DNA from: Moraxella sp.
GTDB taxonomy: Bacteria; Pseudomonadota; Gammaproteobacteria; Pseudomonadales; Moraxellaceae
Reading direction: 5' to 3'
DNA: 64,000 nt
NCBI GenBank assembly: GCA_030528385.1
Contig: JAUMYZ010000008.1
Location: 1 to 64,000 of the forward strand
Of the stretch, positions 8,206-17,057 are shown in pieces; within the stretch, counting starts at the first letter, position 1; each line of letters begins with the position of its first letter. The notes below the pieces were generated by a model. That model had not been told where the DNA came from. It worked only from the letters and a program-made list of their open reading frames with translations, and ran no database searches. Position numbers and translations under genes: made by a program.

Positions 8206-8625
8206 ATGTCATCAATCCCTGATAAAACTCCAAACTTGCCACGCAGCGTACATCACAGTGCACTGATGCGGTGGTTGTTTTTTATCATGGGTTTTGTGTT
8301 TGTAGGATTGGGAATGTTGGGAGTGATTTTGCCAGGATTGCCCACCACGGTGTTTGTTTTGTTGGCAGGCTATTGCTGGGCAAAAAGCTCAACGCGTTTT
8401 CACGGCTGGTTGTTGTGCCACAAGGTTTTTGGCAAAATCTTGCTAGATTGGCAAGAGCGACGCGCCATGCCACGTTTTGCCAAATATATGGCGTGGGGTA
8501 TGATGTGTGCTTCTGGTGTGTTTTTGTTTTATCGCATGCCAGCCGACAAAATGTGGCTTGCATATTGCATTGGTGGGCTGTGTTTGGCGATTAGCATTTG
8601 GATGGCAAAACTGCCTGACGCCTGA
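8206..8625 (+). CDS. DUF454 family inner-membrane protein (YbaN-like)
   Basis: The product (139 aa from this start) has the DUF454 pattern. A first membrane segment runs into LGVILPGLPTTVFVLLAGYCWAKSS (shortened here: GVILPGLPTT then YCWAKSS). Next comes HGWLLCHKVFGKILLDW, the basic ERRAMPRFAKYMAW, and two further membrane segments near the C-terminus. The family is widespread in proteobacteria; E. coli YbaN is a member and its role is unknown. The start is uncertain. The frame is open upstream to 8101, and I prefer the ATG at 8206 because the conserved part begins soon after it. A long hairpin follows the gene. Confidence 0.82.
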   Translation: MSSIPDKTPNLPRSVHHSALMRWLFFIMGFVFVGLGMLGVILPGLPTTVFVLLAGYCWAKSSTRFHGWLLCHKVFGKILLDWQERRAMPRFAKYMAWGMMCASGVFLFYRMPADKMWLAYCIGGLCLAISIWMAKLPDA

Positions 8626-8650
8626 TGTTGCTTCTATGGCCATAAATCAT

Positions 8651-8688
8651 AAACCCCATTTTGGTCAGTTAACACCAAAATGGGGTTT
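8651..8688. terminator. Bidirectional terminator between the DUF454 gene and rne
   Basis: AAACCCCATTTTGG and CCAAAATGGGGTTT form a perfect 14-base-pair stem around a 10-base loop. The T tracts are short on both sides. It separates two convergent genes. Confidence 0.8.
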
Positions 8689-8700
8689 GTCGGTTGTGGC

Positions 8701-11700
8701 TTAGACGTTAGATGACGGGTCTATCTCACCACAGTCGTCGCTTGCTTTGCGTTTGACCACTTGGGCTTTTTGAGCCGCTTTAGATGTTTTTTTGGCAACG
8801 GACTTTGCAACTTTGGGTTTGTTGGCTTTGGGCTTTTTGGGCGCAACCAAACTCAAAATCCCCACAGGTTGCAGCAATTGACCTGAGACATTTTCTATCA
8901 TGTCCTTGTAACTGCTGGTTGGTTTGTCTTTTTTGTTGTCTGCTGCAACATCTGTATCTGTATTGGCACTCGTGTCATCGGACGCCTTGCTGTGCGTTTC
9001 ATTCTCGTTGCTTGTGTCGTTGGGACTGTCAATGACAACATCGTCAGCACCATCATCATTGTCCTGAGTTGCCACACCGTCTTGAGCGTCTGTGGGGGCT
9101 GGGAGACTGGTTGGCTCTTGTGTTGCTTGCTGTGCATTGACCACATCATCATCTTTGGCATTGTCATCGTGATTGACGGGCGCGTCATTGCTGGGCGTAT
9201 CGGCAGCCAAAACGTCATCGGCAATGACAGAGCCAAAGTCAGGATACTGACCGCGCGGGTCATTGCTGGCGCGCTGGGTGATGGGGCGCATGACAACGTC
9301 AGTTTTGCCCTGTGCGATGTGGTATTGACCTTTGGCGTTGGTGCATTGATAAAAGGCGGTCAAATACTCTGACGACAAGGGCGCGTAGCCATAATTGGCA
9401 AAGTCAAAGTGCTGGGGTGCTCGGTATTTTGCCATGGCTGCCAAAAAGTTACTGACAAAATGTTTGCCAGCGTCAGCGCCCAGCATTGCAACAATCAACT
9501 CTCCTGCGCTCATGCTGCATAAGTCTGGTGTTTTTTGGTGATAAGCACTGACCACGCGCGGGTCATTGATGGCTTTGTTCATCTGTTTTGCCAGTGCAAC
9601 CAGTGTGTCATCGTTGCTGATGGCTTGATTGGTGGTATTGACTCCCTTGTCGGCTGCCTGCTCGTTGGTGTTTGTGCTGCTGTCATTGGACACAGGCGTT
9701 TGGGTTTCACCGACTGGTTCGTTAGATTTGTCTGCAGATTGCTCGGTCAAATCTTTGTTTGGGTTGATTTTGCTGTCGTCCAAAGACAAACACACCGCTT
9801 TGGAGACGACGTCTGCTTTGTTGATTGGGCTAACGCGCAGCACCACTTTGTCCGTATCCACAGGCTTTGGTGGTGTTTTTTCTGCTTTTGTTGTTTTGTG
9901 GTGTTGGGGCTTGTCGTGTTCCTTTTTGTCTGTTTTGGCTTGGGCAGGCTTTAGGGTTTCGGCGCGCACCACTTCAGCGCGGGGTTCTCGGTATGAGCCT
10001 GTCTCACGTCTTGGGTAGGAGTTTTTGTCTTCTTTTTTGCCTTTTTTGTCGTTACGCTCTTTGTGCTCTGTGCTTTCTTCTTTGATTTCGCGCTTGGCAG
10101 TTGGCTTTTTGGGTTTGTGTTTGCGCTCTTCTTCGTTGTGGGCTTTGGGGGTTTCTTGCTCGCTGGTTGGCTGAACGATACTGCCAAATGCGCCCAAACT
10201 AACACCACCTGCGTTGACAATGCTTTCTATGGCAGCGGCAGCGTCAGTATTGTTTAGGCTGCTAACAAGGTTGGCTTGGGGTTTGGGAGCAAATAGGTTG
10301 GACAGCCATGCCACCGCTGTGGGCGCAGCCACTGGCTCGCTCTTTGATGGAGCCTTTTTCTTGTCGCTGCTGGGGGCTTTTTGCCAGCGACTGTTGGGGG
10401 TGGGCTCTTCGTTTTTGGTTTGCCAATTGACGTCATAACCGCGGTCAATGGTTTCTTTTTCTTCGGTGTCGGCAATGCGCTCGTAGCTGGATGGGGCAAA
10501 GCCATCGGGGTTAAAATGCAAACTAAAATTAGGGCTTTCAAGGTGGGCGTGTGGCAAGATGGTGATGCGTGTGCCACTGTCTTGTTCTAAATATACCAAA
10601 CTTTCGCGCTTTTCGTTGAGCAAAAAAGCGGCAATGTCGGTGGGTACTTCGGCTTGAATCTCGCCCATGCGTTCTTGTAGGGCAATGTGTTCAATTTGGC
10701 GCATGATGGACAATGCCAGCGAGCGCAAATCGCGTATCATGCCATTGCCATGACAACGTGGACAAATATAGCCTGTGGCTTCTTCTAATGATGGGCGCAG
10801 ACGCTGACGGCTCATTTCCATCAAGCCAAATTTGCTAATTTCGGCAAATTGTACGCGTGCGCGGTCATAGCGAGTGGCATCAATCAAGCGTTTTTCAACA
10901 TCTTTTTGGTGGCGGGGGTCGTTCATGTCAATAAAATCAATGACAATCAATCCGCCCATATCACGCAGGCGTAGCTGGCGGGCAATCTCGTCGGCGGCTT
11001 CTAAGTTGGTGTGATAAGCGGTTTGGGCGACGTCTGAGCCTTTGGTGGATTTGGCGGAGTTGATGTCAATGGCGACCATCGCTTCGGTTTGGTCAATGAC
11101 GATAGAGCCGCCAGATGGCAGACGCACTTCGCGTTGGTAGGCGGTTTCAATCTGACGTTCAATGTCAAAGCGGGCAAACAAGGGCTTGTAGTCGGTGTAT
11201 TTGCGCAGTTTGCTCATTTGGCTGGGCATGACGGCGGCGATAAAATTGGCGGCTTCGTTATAAGCGTGTTCACTGTCAATCCATATTTCGCCAATATCAT
11301 CACGCAAATAATCACGCATGGCGCGAGTAACTACGCCTGCTTCTTGATGGACAAGGCAAGGGCTGGGGCGCTTTTTGTTTTGGTCTAAGATGGACGCCCA
11401 GATGTCAAGCAAGTGATTTAGGTCGTTTTGTAGGTCTTCAAAGCCTTTGCCCAAGCCAGCGGTGCGCACAATGACGCTCATGCCGTGGGGCACAGACAAA
11501 CTGGCGATGATTTGTTTCATTTCATCACGCACTTTGCCTGAGATTTGGCGACTGATGCCACCGCCTTTTGAGTTGTTGGGCATCAGTACCAGATAGCGAC
11601 CCGCCAAAGAAATGAAAGTTGAAAGCGCAGCGCCTTTGTTGCCGCGTTCTTCTTTTTCTACTTGGACAATGACTTCGTCGCCTTCTTTGATAAGCTGTTT

Positions 11701-11961
11701 GATGTTGTCGTTGCGTATGTCGCCTTTTAGGTATTCAGGAGCAATCTCACGCAGCGGCAAAAAGCCTTGGCGTACCGAGCCGTATTCTACAAACACCGCT
11801 TCAAGCGATGGCTCAACACGGGTGATATGACCTTTATAAATATTGGCTTTTTTTTGTTCACGCGTGCGATTTTCTAAGTCAAAATCGTAAAGATGGCTGT
11901 CTTTGCACAGTGCCACACGAATCTCTTCGTTGTGGGTGGCGTTGATTAAAATGCGTTTCAT
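8701..11961 (-). CDS. rne: Ribonuclease E
   Basis: This is the main endoribonuclease of the degradosome (1086 aa), acting on mRNA decay and on rRNA and tRNA maturation at the inner membrane. The N-terminal half matches E. coli RNase E. An S1 domain lies around residues 38-120 (YKGHITRVEPSLEAVFVEYG). The metal-binding aspartates are Asp299 in AIDINSAK and Asp342 in IVIDFIDM, and the Zn-link is CPRC at 400-403. After about residue 510 the chain becomes long, low-complexity and charged, with an Arg/Lys-rich stretch near 590-680 and a Lys/Ala-rich tail. This is the usual scaffold region for RNA and partner proteins, and its partners cannot be read from sequence. I set the start at 11961, where AAGGA precedes the ATG, not at the in-frame codon at 11985. 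It is divergent from rluC, as in E. coli. Confidence 0.97.
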   Translation of the reverse strand: MKRILINATHNEEIRVALCKDSHLYDFDLENRTREQKKANIYKGHITRVEPSLEAVFVEYGSVRQGFLPLREIAPEYLKGDIRNDNIKQLIKEGDEVIVQVEKEERGNKGAALSTFISLAGRYLVLMPNNSKGGGISRQISGKVRDEMKQIIASLSVPHGMSVIVRTAGLGKGFEDLQNDLNHLLDIWASILDQNKKRPSPCLVHQEAGVVTRAMRDYLRDDIGEIWIDSEHAYNEAANFIAAVMPSQMSKLRKYTDYKPLFARFDIERQIETAYQREVRLPSGGSIVIDQTEAMVAIDINSAKSTKGSDVAQTAYHTNLEAADEIARQLRLRDMGGLIVIDFIDMNDPRHQKDVEKRLIDATRYDRARVQFAEISKFGLMEMSRQRLRPSLEEATGYICPRCHGNGMIRDLRSLALSIMRQIEHIALQERMGEIQAEVPTDIAAFLLNEKRESLVYLEQDSGTRITILPHAHLESPNFSLHFNPDGFAPSSYERIADTEEKETIDRGYDVNWQTKNEEPTPNSRWQKAPSSDKKKAPSKSEPVAAPTAVAWLSNLFAPKPQANLVSSLNNTDAAAAIESIVNAGGVSLGAFGSIVQPTSEQETPKAHNEEERKHKPKKPTAKREIKEESTEHKERNDKKGKKEDKNSYPRRETGSYREPRAEVVRAETLKPAQAKTDKKEHDKPQHHKTTKAEKTPPKPVDTDKVVLRVSPINKADVVSKAVCLSLDDSKINPNKDLTEQSADKSNEPVGETQTPVSNDSSTNTNEQAADKGVNTTNQAISNDDTLVALAKQMNKAINDPRVVSAYHQKTPDLCSMSAGELIVAMLGADAGKHFVSNFLAAMAKYRAPQHFDFANYGYAPLSSEYLTAFYQCTNAKGQYHIAQGKTDVVMRPITQRASNDPRGQYPDFGSVIADDVLAADTPSNDAPVNHDDNAKDDDVVNAQQATQEPTSLPAPTDAQDGVATQDNDDGADDVVIDSPNDTSNENETHSKASDDTSANTDTDVAADNKKDKPTSSYKDMIENVSGQLLQPVGILSLVAPKKPKANKPKVAKSVAKKTSKAAQKAQVVKRKASDDCGEIDPSSNV

Positions 11962-12456
11962 GATGTTCCTTAAAATCAAAGGCACATCAAGGCAGTAAGA
12001 TGGGGCGTTGCCTATTTAGACAAATGGTTGGGCTTTTATGTTGAATTGAATTTATTTAATCATGGCAAATTAAATCTTGCACCGTCTTGGCACAAAATAC
12101 CTACATGAAAACCCATTTGGCAAAAATCACCAAATCAGTTCAACGCCTATAATAAAATTGGTTAAAATACCGTCTTCAAAATCTGTCATCACCGCCTGCA
12201 CCGATGTTTTTGACCACCAAATTTCTACAACCACAGTGTTTGTCTTGTGCGGTTGTGGGTGGTATTTGCTCTTACGCACCTTGATGTGCAAAATAAAAAG
12301 TTATGGATTGCTTGTGATAAATGAAATATATCAAATACACAAATATGATGAGTATTTCTTAAAAACACGCCATGTTTGGCAAAATTATCACTTTTCTTGG
12401 CAACGTGTTAAACTATATCAGATTTGCCCAAATTTTCCTATTAAAATTTTATAAAT
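11962..12456. other. rne-rluC divergent regulatory region
   Basis: These 495 bases separate the two divergent genes. They are AT-rich, and I find no gene in them; the open frame 12077-12454 lacks a ribosome site and looks non-coding. The region should hold the rne promoter and its long 5' leader, including the hairpin at 12213-12263, and the rluC promoter near the right end. Confidence 0.6.
12213..12263 (-). ncRNA. Hairpin in the rne 5' leader, possible autoregulatory element
   Basis: An inner stem (12227-12235 with 12248-12256, nine pairs with one mismatch) is extended by an outer stem ACCACC with GGTGGT (12213-12218 with 12258-12263). It lies 250-300 nt upstream of the rne start codon. In E. 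coli a 361-nt rne leader contains hairpins that RNase E cleaves to limit its own synthesis. A matching role here is inferred from position only. Confidence 0.45.
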
Positions 12457-13566
12457 ATGCAAAAAAAATCTCCCAAATCTGCAACCACGCCACGCCACGC
12501 CAATGATGGCATTGATGATTTTTCCCAAGTCAATTTTATCACCGTCGGTGAATATCAAGACGGGCAACGCATTGACAACTTTTTGTTGTCCATATTAAAG
12601 GGGTTGCCACGCTCGCACCTGTATAAACTTATCCGAGATGGACAAATCCGCCTAAACAAAAAACGCTGTAAACCGCATGAGCGTTTAAGCGTCGGCGATG
12701 TGCTGCGTGTTGCCCCTGTGCGTCTGGGTGTGCGTGATAAACCTGTGATTTCTGATGCGTTTGCTCGCGGGCTGCTTGACAGGGTTGTTTTTGAAGATGA
12801 TGGCTTGATGGTGCTAAACAAAGTACATGGCTTGGCGGTGCATGGCGGTAGTGGTGAGAGTTTTGGGGTGATAGAAGCCATCAGGGTCGCCACGGGCAAA
12901 AAATATTTAGAGCTGGTTCATCGCATTGACAAAGACACTTCAGGTTTGTTATTGATTGCCAAAAAACGTAGCATACTCAAAGACTTACAAGAGCAGTTTC
13001 GTGATAAAACCATCAAAAAAGACTATCTGTGTGTGGTGCATGGCACGCTCAAAAGCGGTCAAACCATTGATAAACCACTGCTTAAATACACCCTAGCCAA
13101 TGGCGAACGCCGTGTCAAAGTGGATGTGATGGGCAAATCTAGCCAAACGGTGATAGAAGTTTTGGCAAACTTTGACCTTGGTGGCATGGCGGTCAGTCTT
13201 ATCAAGGCAAGCCCAAAAACAGGACGCACCCACCAAATCCGTGTCCACATGGCAAGTATGGGTCATGCTTTGCTTGGCGATGACAAATATCAAAGCGATG
13301 AGCAGGCGACTTTGGCGACCCAAAAAGGCATTAAACGACTGTGTTTGCACGCTTGGCGATTGACCTTGGCAGATGGTAAACGTTTTGAAGCAAGGCTTTC
13401 TGATGACATGGTAGACTTATTAAAAGGTGCTGGCGTTGATAAGTGCCAAAATGCATGGTCGTATTTATTAAGGCTGTGTGATTGGCAAAACTTGGGCAAA
13501 AGTGGCTTTGTCATTTGGTCAATCAACACTTGTGTCAAGCCAAACATGGTTTACATACTTGGTTGA
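12457..13566 (+). CDS. rluC: 23S rRNA pseudouridine synthase RluC
   Basis: The 369-aa enzyme converts uridines of 23S rRNA (955, 2504 and 2580 in E. coli) to pseudouridine. An N-terminal S4 RNA-binding domain (about residues 36-95, GQRIDNFLLSILKGLPRSHL) precedes the catalytic domain. The catalytic Asp is in HRIDKDTSGLL (about 154-164), and the RTHQIRVHMASMGH segment follows. It has an N-terminal extension of about 25 residues and a C-terminal tail of about 40 residues beyond the usual end. The position divergent from rne is conserved in gammaproteobacteria and supports RluC over RluD. Confidence 0.93.
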   Translation: MQKKSPKSATTPRHANDGIDDFSQVNFITVGEYQDGQRIDNFLLSILKGLPRSHLYKLIRDGQIRLNKKRCKPHERLSVGDVLRVAPVRLGVRDKPVISDAFARGLLDRVVFEDDGLMVLNKVHGLAVHGGSGESFGVIEAIRVATGKKYLELVHRIDKDTSGLLLIAKKRSILKDLQEQFRDKTIKKDYLCVVHGTLKSGQTIDKPLLKYTLANGERRVKVDVMGKSSQTVIEVLANFDLGGMAVSLIKASPKTGRTHQIRVHMASMGHALLGDDKYQSDEQATLATQKGIKRLCLHAWRLTLADGKRFEARLSDDMVDLLKGAGVDKCQNAWSYLLRLCDWQNLGKSGFVIWSINTCVKPNMVYILG

Positions 13567-13705
13567 TTGTTGTCAATTTTGGCGTTACTCACGCCAAACA
13601 GTTTGCCACATCAAATAACCAACGATTACACAAAACCCCCTTGTTAATTACCTTATTTTATTTTAAATTAAACCATTTGTTTTAAAAGATGTTTTGAGAG
13701 ATTTT

Positions 13706-15259
13706 ATGAAACCTGTGATGATTGATACCACCGCTCGCCACGCCCAAATCGCTAAATCGCTCCATGACGCCCATATCAGTCGTGATGAGTTGCTCGGTGC
13801 GATTGATTTGGGTTCAAACAGTTTTCATTTGGCGATTGCTCGCCTTGACCATGGCGAAGTTCGCCGTATCGCCAGCATTTCTGAAAAAGTGCAACTGGCG
13901 GCAGGGCTGGACGAAAATAATGTGTTGTCCGAAGAAGCCATACAGCGTGGGCTGGACTGTTTGCACCGCTTTTTGCCCCACGTCAGTGAGATTGCTCCCA
14001 ATCGCTTGCGTATTGTCGCAACCAATGCGTTGCGTAAGGCGGTCAATGCTGGCGAGTTTATCGCTCGTGCCAATGCCTTTTTGCCCAAGCCGATTGAGAT
14101 TATCGCAGGACGCGAAGAAGCACGACTGATTTATCTGGGTGTGTCGCACTCAAACGCCAGTACCGACAAACGTTTGGTGATTGACATTGGTGGCGGTAGC
14201 ACCGAATTTATTATCGGTCAAGGTTTTGAGCCCATTGAAATGGAAAGTTTGCAAATGGGCTGTGTGTCTTTTACCAAGAAGTTTTTTGCTGATGGCAAAA
14301 TCAGCGAAAAAGCCTTTGACAGTGCCATGACTGCCACCGAAGTGGAGCTTTTGAGCATTGCCAAGCGTTATAAAAAAGTTGGCTGGGACAATGCCATAGC
14401 CTCTAGTGGCACAGCCAAAGCGTGTAAATTGGTGCTAGAAGAGCTTAACCTTGCCAAAGACGTCATCACCATGGACGGCATGATAAAACTCAAAAACCAT
14501 CTGATGAAGCTGGGGCATATTGACAAAATCGCCTTTGATGGGGTCAAAGCCCATCGCCAAGCGGTGTTTCCTGCAGGGGTGGCAGAGCTGATGGCAATCA
14601 TGCAGACCTTTGGCATTGCAGAGTTGTATTATTCGGATGGGGCATTGCGTGAAGGGGTGATGTATGACATGCTGGGGCGACTGGGCAACGAAGATGTCCG
14701 TGACCGCTCGGTGTCGGCTCTGGCGGGGCGGTATTCGGTGGACATCAAGCAAGCAGGGCGGGTGATGGCAACGTGTGCCCGACTGTTTGATATGGTCAAA
14801 GACACACTCGGTTTTAGCGACGAAGACAAGGATTTGCTTCGCCGAGCGTCCAATTTGCACGAGATTGGGTTGGCGGTGGGGCACAGCAACTACCAAAAGC
14901 ACAGTGCTTATCTGTTGGAGTTTTCGGACATTGCAGGTTTTGCTCAGTCAGGGCAGGCGAGCATGGCACAAATCGCCTTAAATCACCGCCGTAAACTTAG
15001 GGTGGAAAACCTAGAAACCGCCCTTGCCCTAGGCGGTCGCAAACTGGTCTATTTGTGCCTACTTTTGCGTCTTGCGGTTACTGCCAATCATTCTCGCACC
15101 ATCAAATCTGCCCCGATTTATTTGTCCATTTTAAATAAAAATACAGACCACTGGCAAATCAGCATCGGTGATGGTCTGCACAAAGAGCTTGTCAAAAGCG
15201 AGCTAAGTAATGACATTGCCCAGTTTGCCAAATGGGGGGTGAAATTAAGCGTGGTTTGA
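13706..15259 (+). CDS. ppx: Exopolyphosphatase (Ppx/GppA family)
   Basis: The 517-aa protein releases phosphate from the ends of polyphosphate chains, and some members also hydrolyse pppGpp. The sugar-kinase-like N-terminal part shows the phosphate-binding loops AIDLGSNSFHLAIAR (near residues 32-46) and VIDIGGGSTEFIIGQ (near 157-171). The C-terminal part has the HD-type helical domain (LHEIGLAVGH). Length equals E. coli Ppx (513 aa). I chose the ATG at 13706, which follows GAGAG, rather than the TTG at 13694. Ppk is not adjacent. Ppx versus GppA is judged by length and the C-terminal domain. Confidence 0.93.
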   Translation: MKPVMIDTTARHAQIAKSLHDAHISRDELLGAIDLGSNSFHLAIARLDHGEVRRIASISEKVQLAAGLDENNVLSEEAIQRGLDCLHRFLPHVSEIAPNRLRIVATNALRKAVNAGEFIARANAFLPKPIEIIAGREEARLIYLGVSHSNASTDKRLVIDIGGGSTEFIIGQGFEPIEMESLQMGCVSFTKKFFADGKISEKAFDSAMTATEVELLSIAKRYKKVGWDNAIASSGTAKACKLVLEELNLAKDVITMDGMIKLKNHLMKLGHIDKIAFDGVKAHRQAVFPAGVAELMAIMQTFGIAELYYSDGALREGVMYDMLGRLGNEDVRDRSVSALAGRYSVDIKQAGRVMATCARLFDMVKDTLGFSDEDKDLLRRASNLHEIGLAVGHSNYQKHSAYLLEFSDIAGFAQSGQASMAQIALNHRRKLRVENLETALALGGRKLVYLCLLLRLAVTANHSRTIKSAPIYLSILNKNTDHWQISIGDGLHKELVKSELSNDIAQFAKWGVKLSVV

Positions 15260-15289
15260 TTTATATTCAGTCCACATCGTTATAAAATA

Positions 15290-15317
15290 AAGAAACGCTA
15301 AGTTTTTGGCGTTTCTT
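15290..15317 (+). terminator. Probable terminator of ppx
   Basis: AAGAAACGC and GCGTTTCTT form a perfect nine-base-pair stem with a 10-base loop, 30 bases after the ppx stop. The 3' T tract is short. Confidence 0.6.
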
Positions 15318-15423
15318 GATTGCGGGTTTTATGACGTGCCCAATCAAGGCGATATTGTTATCCCTTTTGTGGTCATGTAAAAGAATTTTGGTAAAGATAA
15401 GTTTTTATAAATAGAAAAATAGT

Positions 15424-15678
15424 ATGGTATTTTGTCCATTTTATGCTGATATTTGGTGGCAATCATTATCGGTTCAATCATCTTTTATCAAGATGATGAT
15501 ATTTGGTAAACTTTTACTGTTTTGCAGTTTTTGGTTTTGTGCTGGAATATTTTTTTGCTGGCAAAAAAGAAAAAAGCAAATCCAAGAAATCAATTATTCA
15601 ACTAAAACCACGTCATGTATCAAAATTGACGGCATAACAATTTTTAGATTTAAATATAATATGCTGCTTTTTATTTAA
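15424..15678 (+). CDS. Doubtful small membrane protein ORF
   Basis: An 84-codon frame encodes one hydrophobic helix (about residues 24-46) followed by the basic stretch QKRKKQ, which would suit a single-pass small protein. Against it, there is no good ribosome site, codon use is AT-driven, and no family is recognised. It may start later, at the paired ATG codons near residue 24. Confidence 0.2.
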   Translation: MVFCPFYADIWWQSLSVQSSFIKMMIFGKLLLFCSFWFCAGIFFCWQKRKKQIQEINYSTKTTSCIKIDGITIFRFKYNMLLFI

Positions 15679-15768
15679 AGATAAAAAATTGGCTAAGTTG
15701 TGTTATCCTTTGACCAAAAATGAAAATGCTTCATTGTATGATTTTAGACATCAGGATAAGGATATAAA

Positions 15769-15921
15769 GTGGAAAAAGCTGACTGGATAATTGATGGTAT
15801 TGTCCAATTGTTAAAACAAAATCCACTGCCAGTCGTTTTTACTTTAAAAAGAAAAATTATATCAATAGGCGGGCATGGGACGACCCTTAAATTTTTGCCA
15901 ATGACTAACAATTTTTGCTAA
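15769..15921 (+). CDS. Doubtful 50-residue ORF with a good ribosome site
   Basis: A GTG start preceded by AAGGA opens a 50-residue frame that begins VEKADWIIDGIVQLLKQ. It is too short for the usual ORF cut-off. The first half has amphipathic-helix character; the second half looks non-specific and overlaps the accA -35 element. It may be a real small protein, the N-terminal remnant of a larger gene, or chance. Confidence 0.25.
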   Translation: MEKADWIIDGIVQLLKQNPLPVVFTLKRKIISIGGHGTTLKFLPMTNNFC

Positions 15922-15924
15922 AAT
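15895..15924 (+). promoter_or_regulatory. Predicted sigma-70 promoter of accA
   Basis: TTGCCA (15895-15900) and TAAAAT (15919-15924) are 18 bases apart, giving a leader of about 35 nt to the accA ATG. Confidence 0.55.
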
Positions 15925-15967
15925 GTGCTAAACTATCCAAGTTTACATTTGTATATTAGGAAAGCAT

Positions 15968-16765
15968 ATGACAACCGTCTGGGAAAGCGTAAAACTTGCT
16001 CGCCATACTGACCGCCCCTTGTTTTTGGACTATGTGGCAAGTTTATTTACTGAATTTGACGAATTGCATGGCGACCGTGCTTTTGCTGATGACCATGCCA
16101 TTTTGGGTGGTTTGGCACGTTTTGATGGTAAGCCTGTGATGGTTGTTGGTCAACATCGTGGACGCTCAACCCGTGAACGCATTGCCCATAATTTTGGTAT
16201 GGCAAGCCCCGAAGGTTATCGCAAAGTCATCCGTCTGGCACAGATGGCAGAGCGGTTTGGGTTGCCGTTATTGACCTTTATTGACACCCCAGGGGCGTAT
16301 CCAGGGGTGGGTGCAGAAGAGCGCGGACAAGCCGAAGCCATCGCCAAAGCCATTGCGGTGTTTTCTAGCCTAAAAACCCCCATCATTGCCACGGTTATTG
16401 GCGAAGGTGGTTCGGGTGGGGCGCTTGCCATCGGCGTGGCAAATAAGGTCAATATGCTCCAAAACAGCATTTATTCGGTCATCTCGCCCGAAGGTTGTGC
16501 GTCTATCCTATGGAAAACCGCTGAAAAAGCGCCCGATGCGTCCGAAGCCCTGAAGTTAAACGCCCATAACTTGCACCAGCTTGGTCTGATTGATGAAGTG
16601 GTGGACGAAGGCGCGGGTGCGCACCAAGAACCAGAATTGACCATGCACAACCTAAAAGCGCTGCTCGCTGCTCAGTTGCATGAATTGGAGATGCTTGGCG
16701 ACAATGAGCTGTTGACTCAGCGCTATGACAGGCTGATGAAGTTCAGTTCTGCATTGTCATTGTGA
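15968..16765 (+). CDS. accA: Acetyl-CoA carboxylase carboxyltransferase subunit alpha
   Basis: The alpha subunit (265 aa) pairs with AccD to move the carboxyl group from carboxybiotin to acetyl-CoA, making malonyl-CoA, the first step of fatty acid synthesis. Seen motifs are [14 protein letters not shown], the [18 protein letters not shown] segment, and the oxyanion-hole glycines in [12 protein letters not shown]. It is about 50 residues shorter than E. coli AccA (319 aa). The missing part is the N-terminal helical extension, not the catalytic core; related short forms are known in this order. AGGAAAG precedes the ATG. It is transcribed alone here. Confidence 0.96.
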   Translation: MTTVWESVKLARHTDRPLFLDYVASLFTEFDELHGDRAFADDHAILGGLARFDGKPVMVVGQHRGRSTRERIAHNFGMASPEGYRKVIRLAQMAERFGLPLLTFIDTPGAYPGVGAEERGQAEAIAKAIAVFSSLKTPIIATVIGEGGSGGALAIGVANKVNMLQNSIYSVISPEGCASILWKTAEKAPDASEALKLNAHNLHQLGLIDEVVDEGAGAHQEPELTMHNLKALLAAQLHELEMLGDNELLTQRYDRLMKFSSALSL

Positions 16766-17024
16766 TGGGCGGTGAGCTCATAATAAACCATACAAAAGCC
16801 ATCAAGAAAGTCTTAAACCTTTTGTGGATATGGCGTGCTTGGGCGCTCTGGGCGTTGTGATGACCAGAAAATACGCCCAGCAGTTTGTCGTCTTCATCAT
16901 CACCATCTTGGCACATGTGCCACAACAAACACACCGAACAAACAGGTGCCAAGAAAGCCTTGGTGAGTGGCGGTTACCGTGCTCTACTTAGGGACTTTAT
17001 CGGTGAGCGATTTGGACAACTCTT

Positions 17025-17033
17025 TGGTATAAT
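17025..17033 (+). promoter_or_regulatory. Extended -10 promoter of the helicase gene
   Basis: TGGTATAAT is a perfect extended -10 element, 24 bases before the helicase ATG, so the leader would be very short. No good -35 is seen. The rest of the gap 16766-17057 shows no gene. Confidence 0.5.
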
Positions 17034-17057
17034 GGCACTTTTGTAAGAATGTAATCA

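Larger units (their letters stand above)
15260..15967. other. AT-rich intergenic region with only weak coding signals
   Basis: These 708 bases lie between ppx and accA. They contain the ppx terminator, two small open frames of doubtful status (15424-15678 and 15769-15921) and the accA promoter. Base composition is clearly more AT-rich than the neighbouring genes, which may mean remnant or acquired DNA. Confidence 0.5.

Noticed and set aside
10063..10257. Several long plus-strand frames opposite the rne 3' half (9535-10590)
   Set aside because: They are shadows caused by the low-complexity, biased codons of the RNase E tail.
8701..10700. Possible break or fusion in the long C-terminal part of RNase E
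   Set aside because: The frame is continuous and such long charged tails are normal in RNase E.
12077..12454. 125-aa open frame between rne and rluC
   Set aside because: No ribosome site, AT-driven composition, and it covers the expected rne leader.
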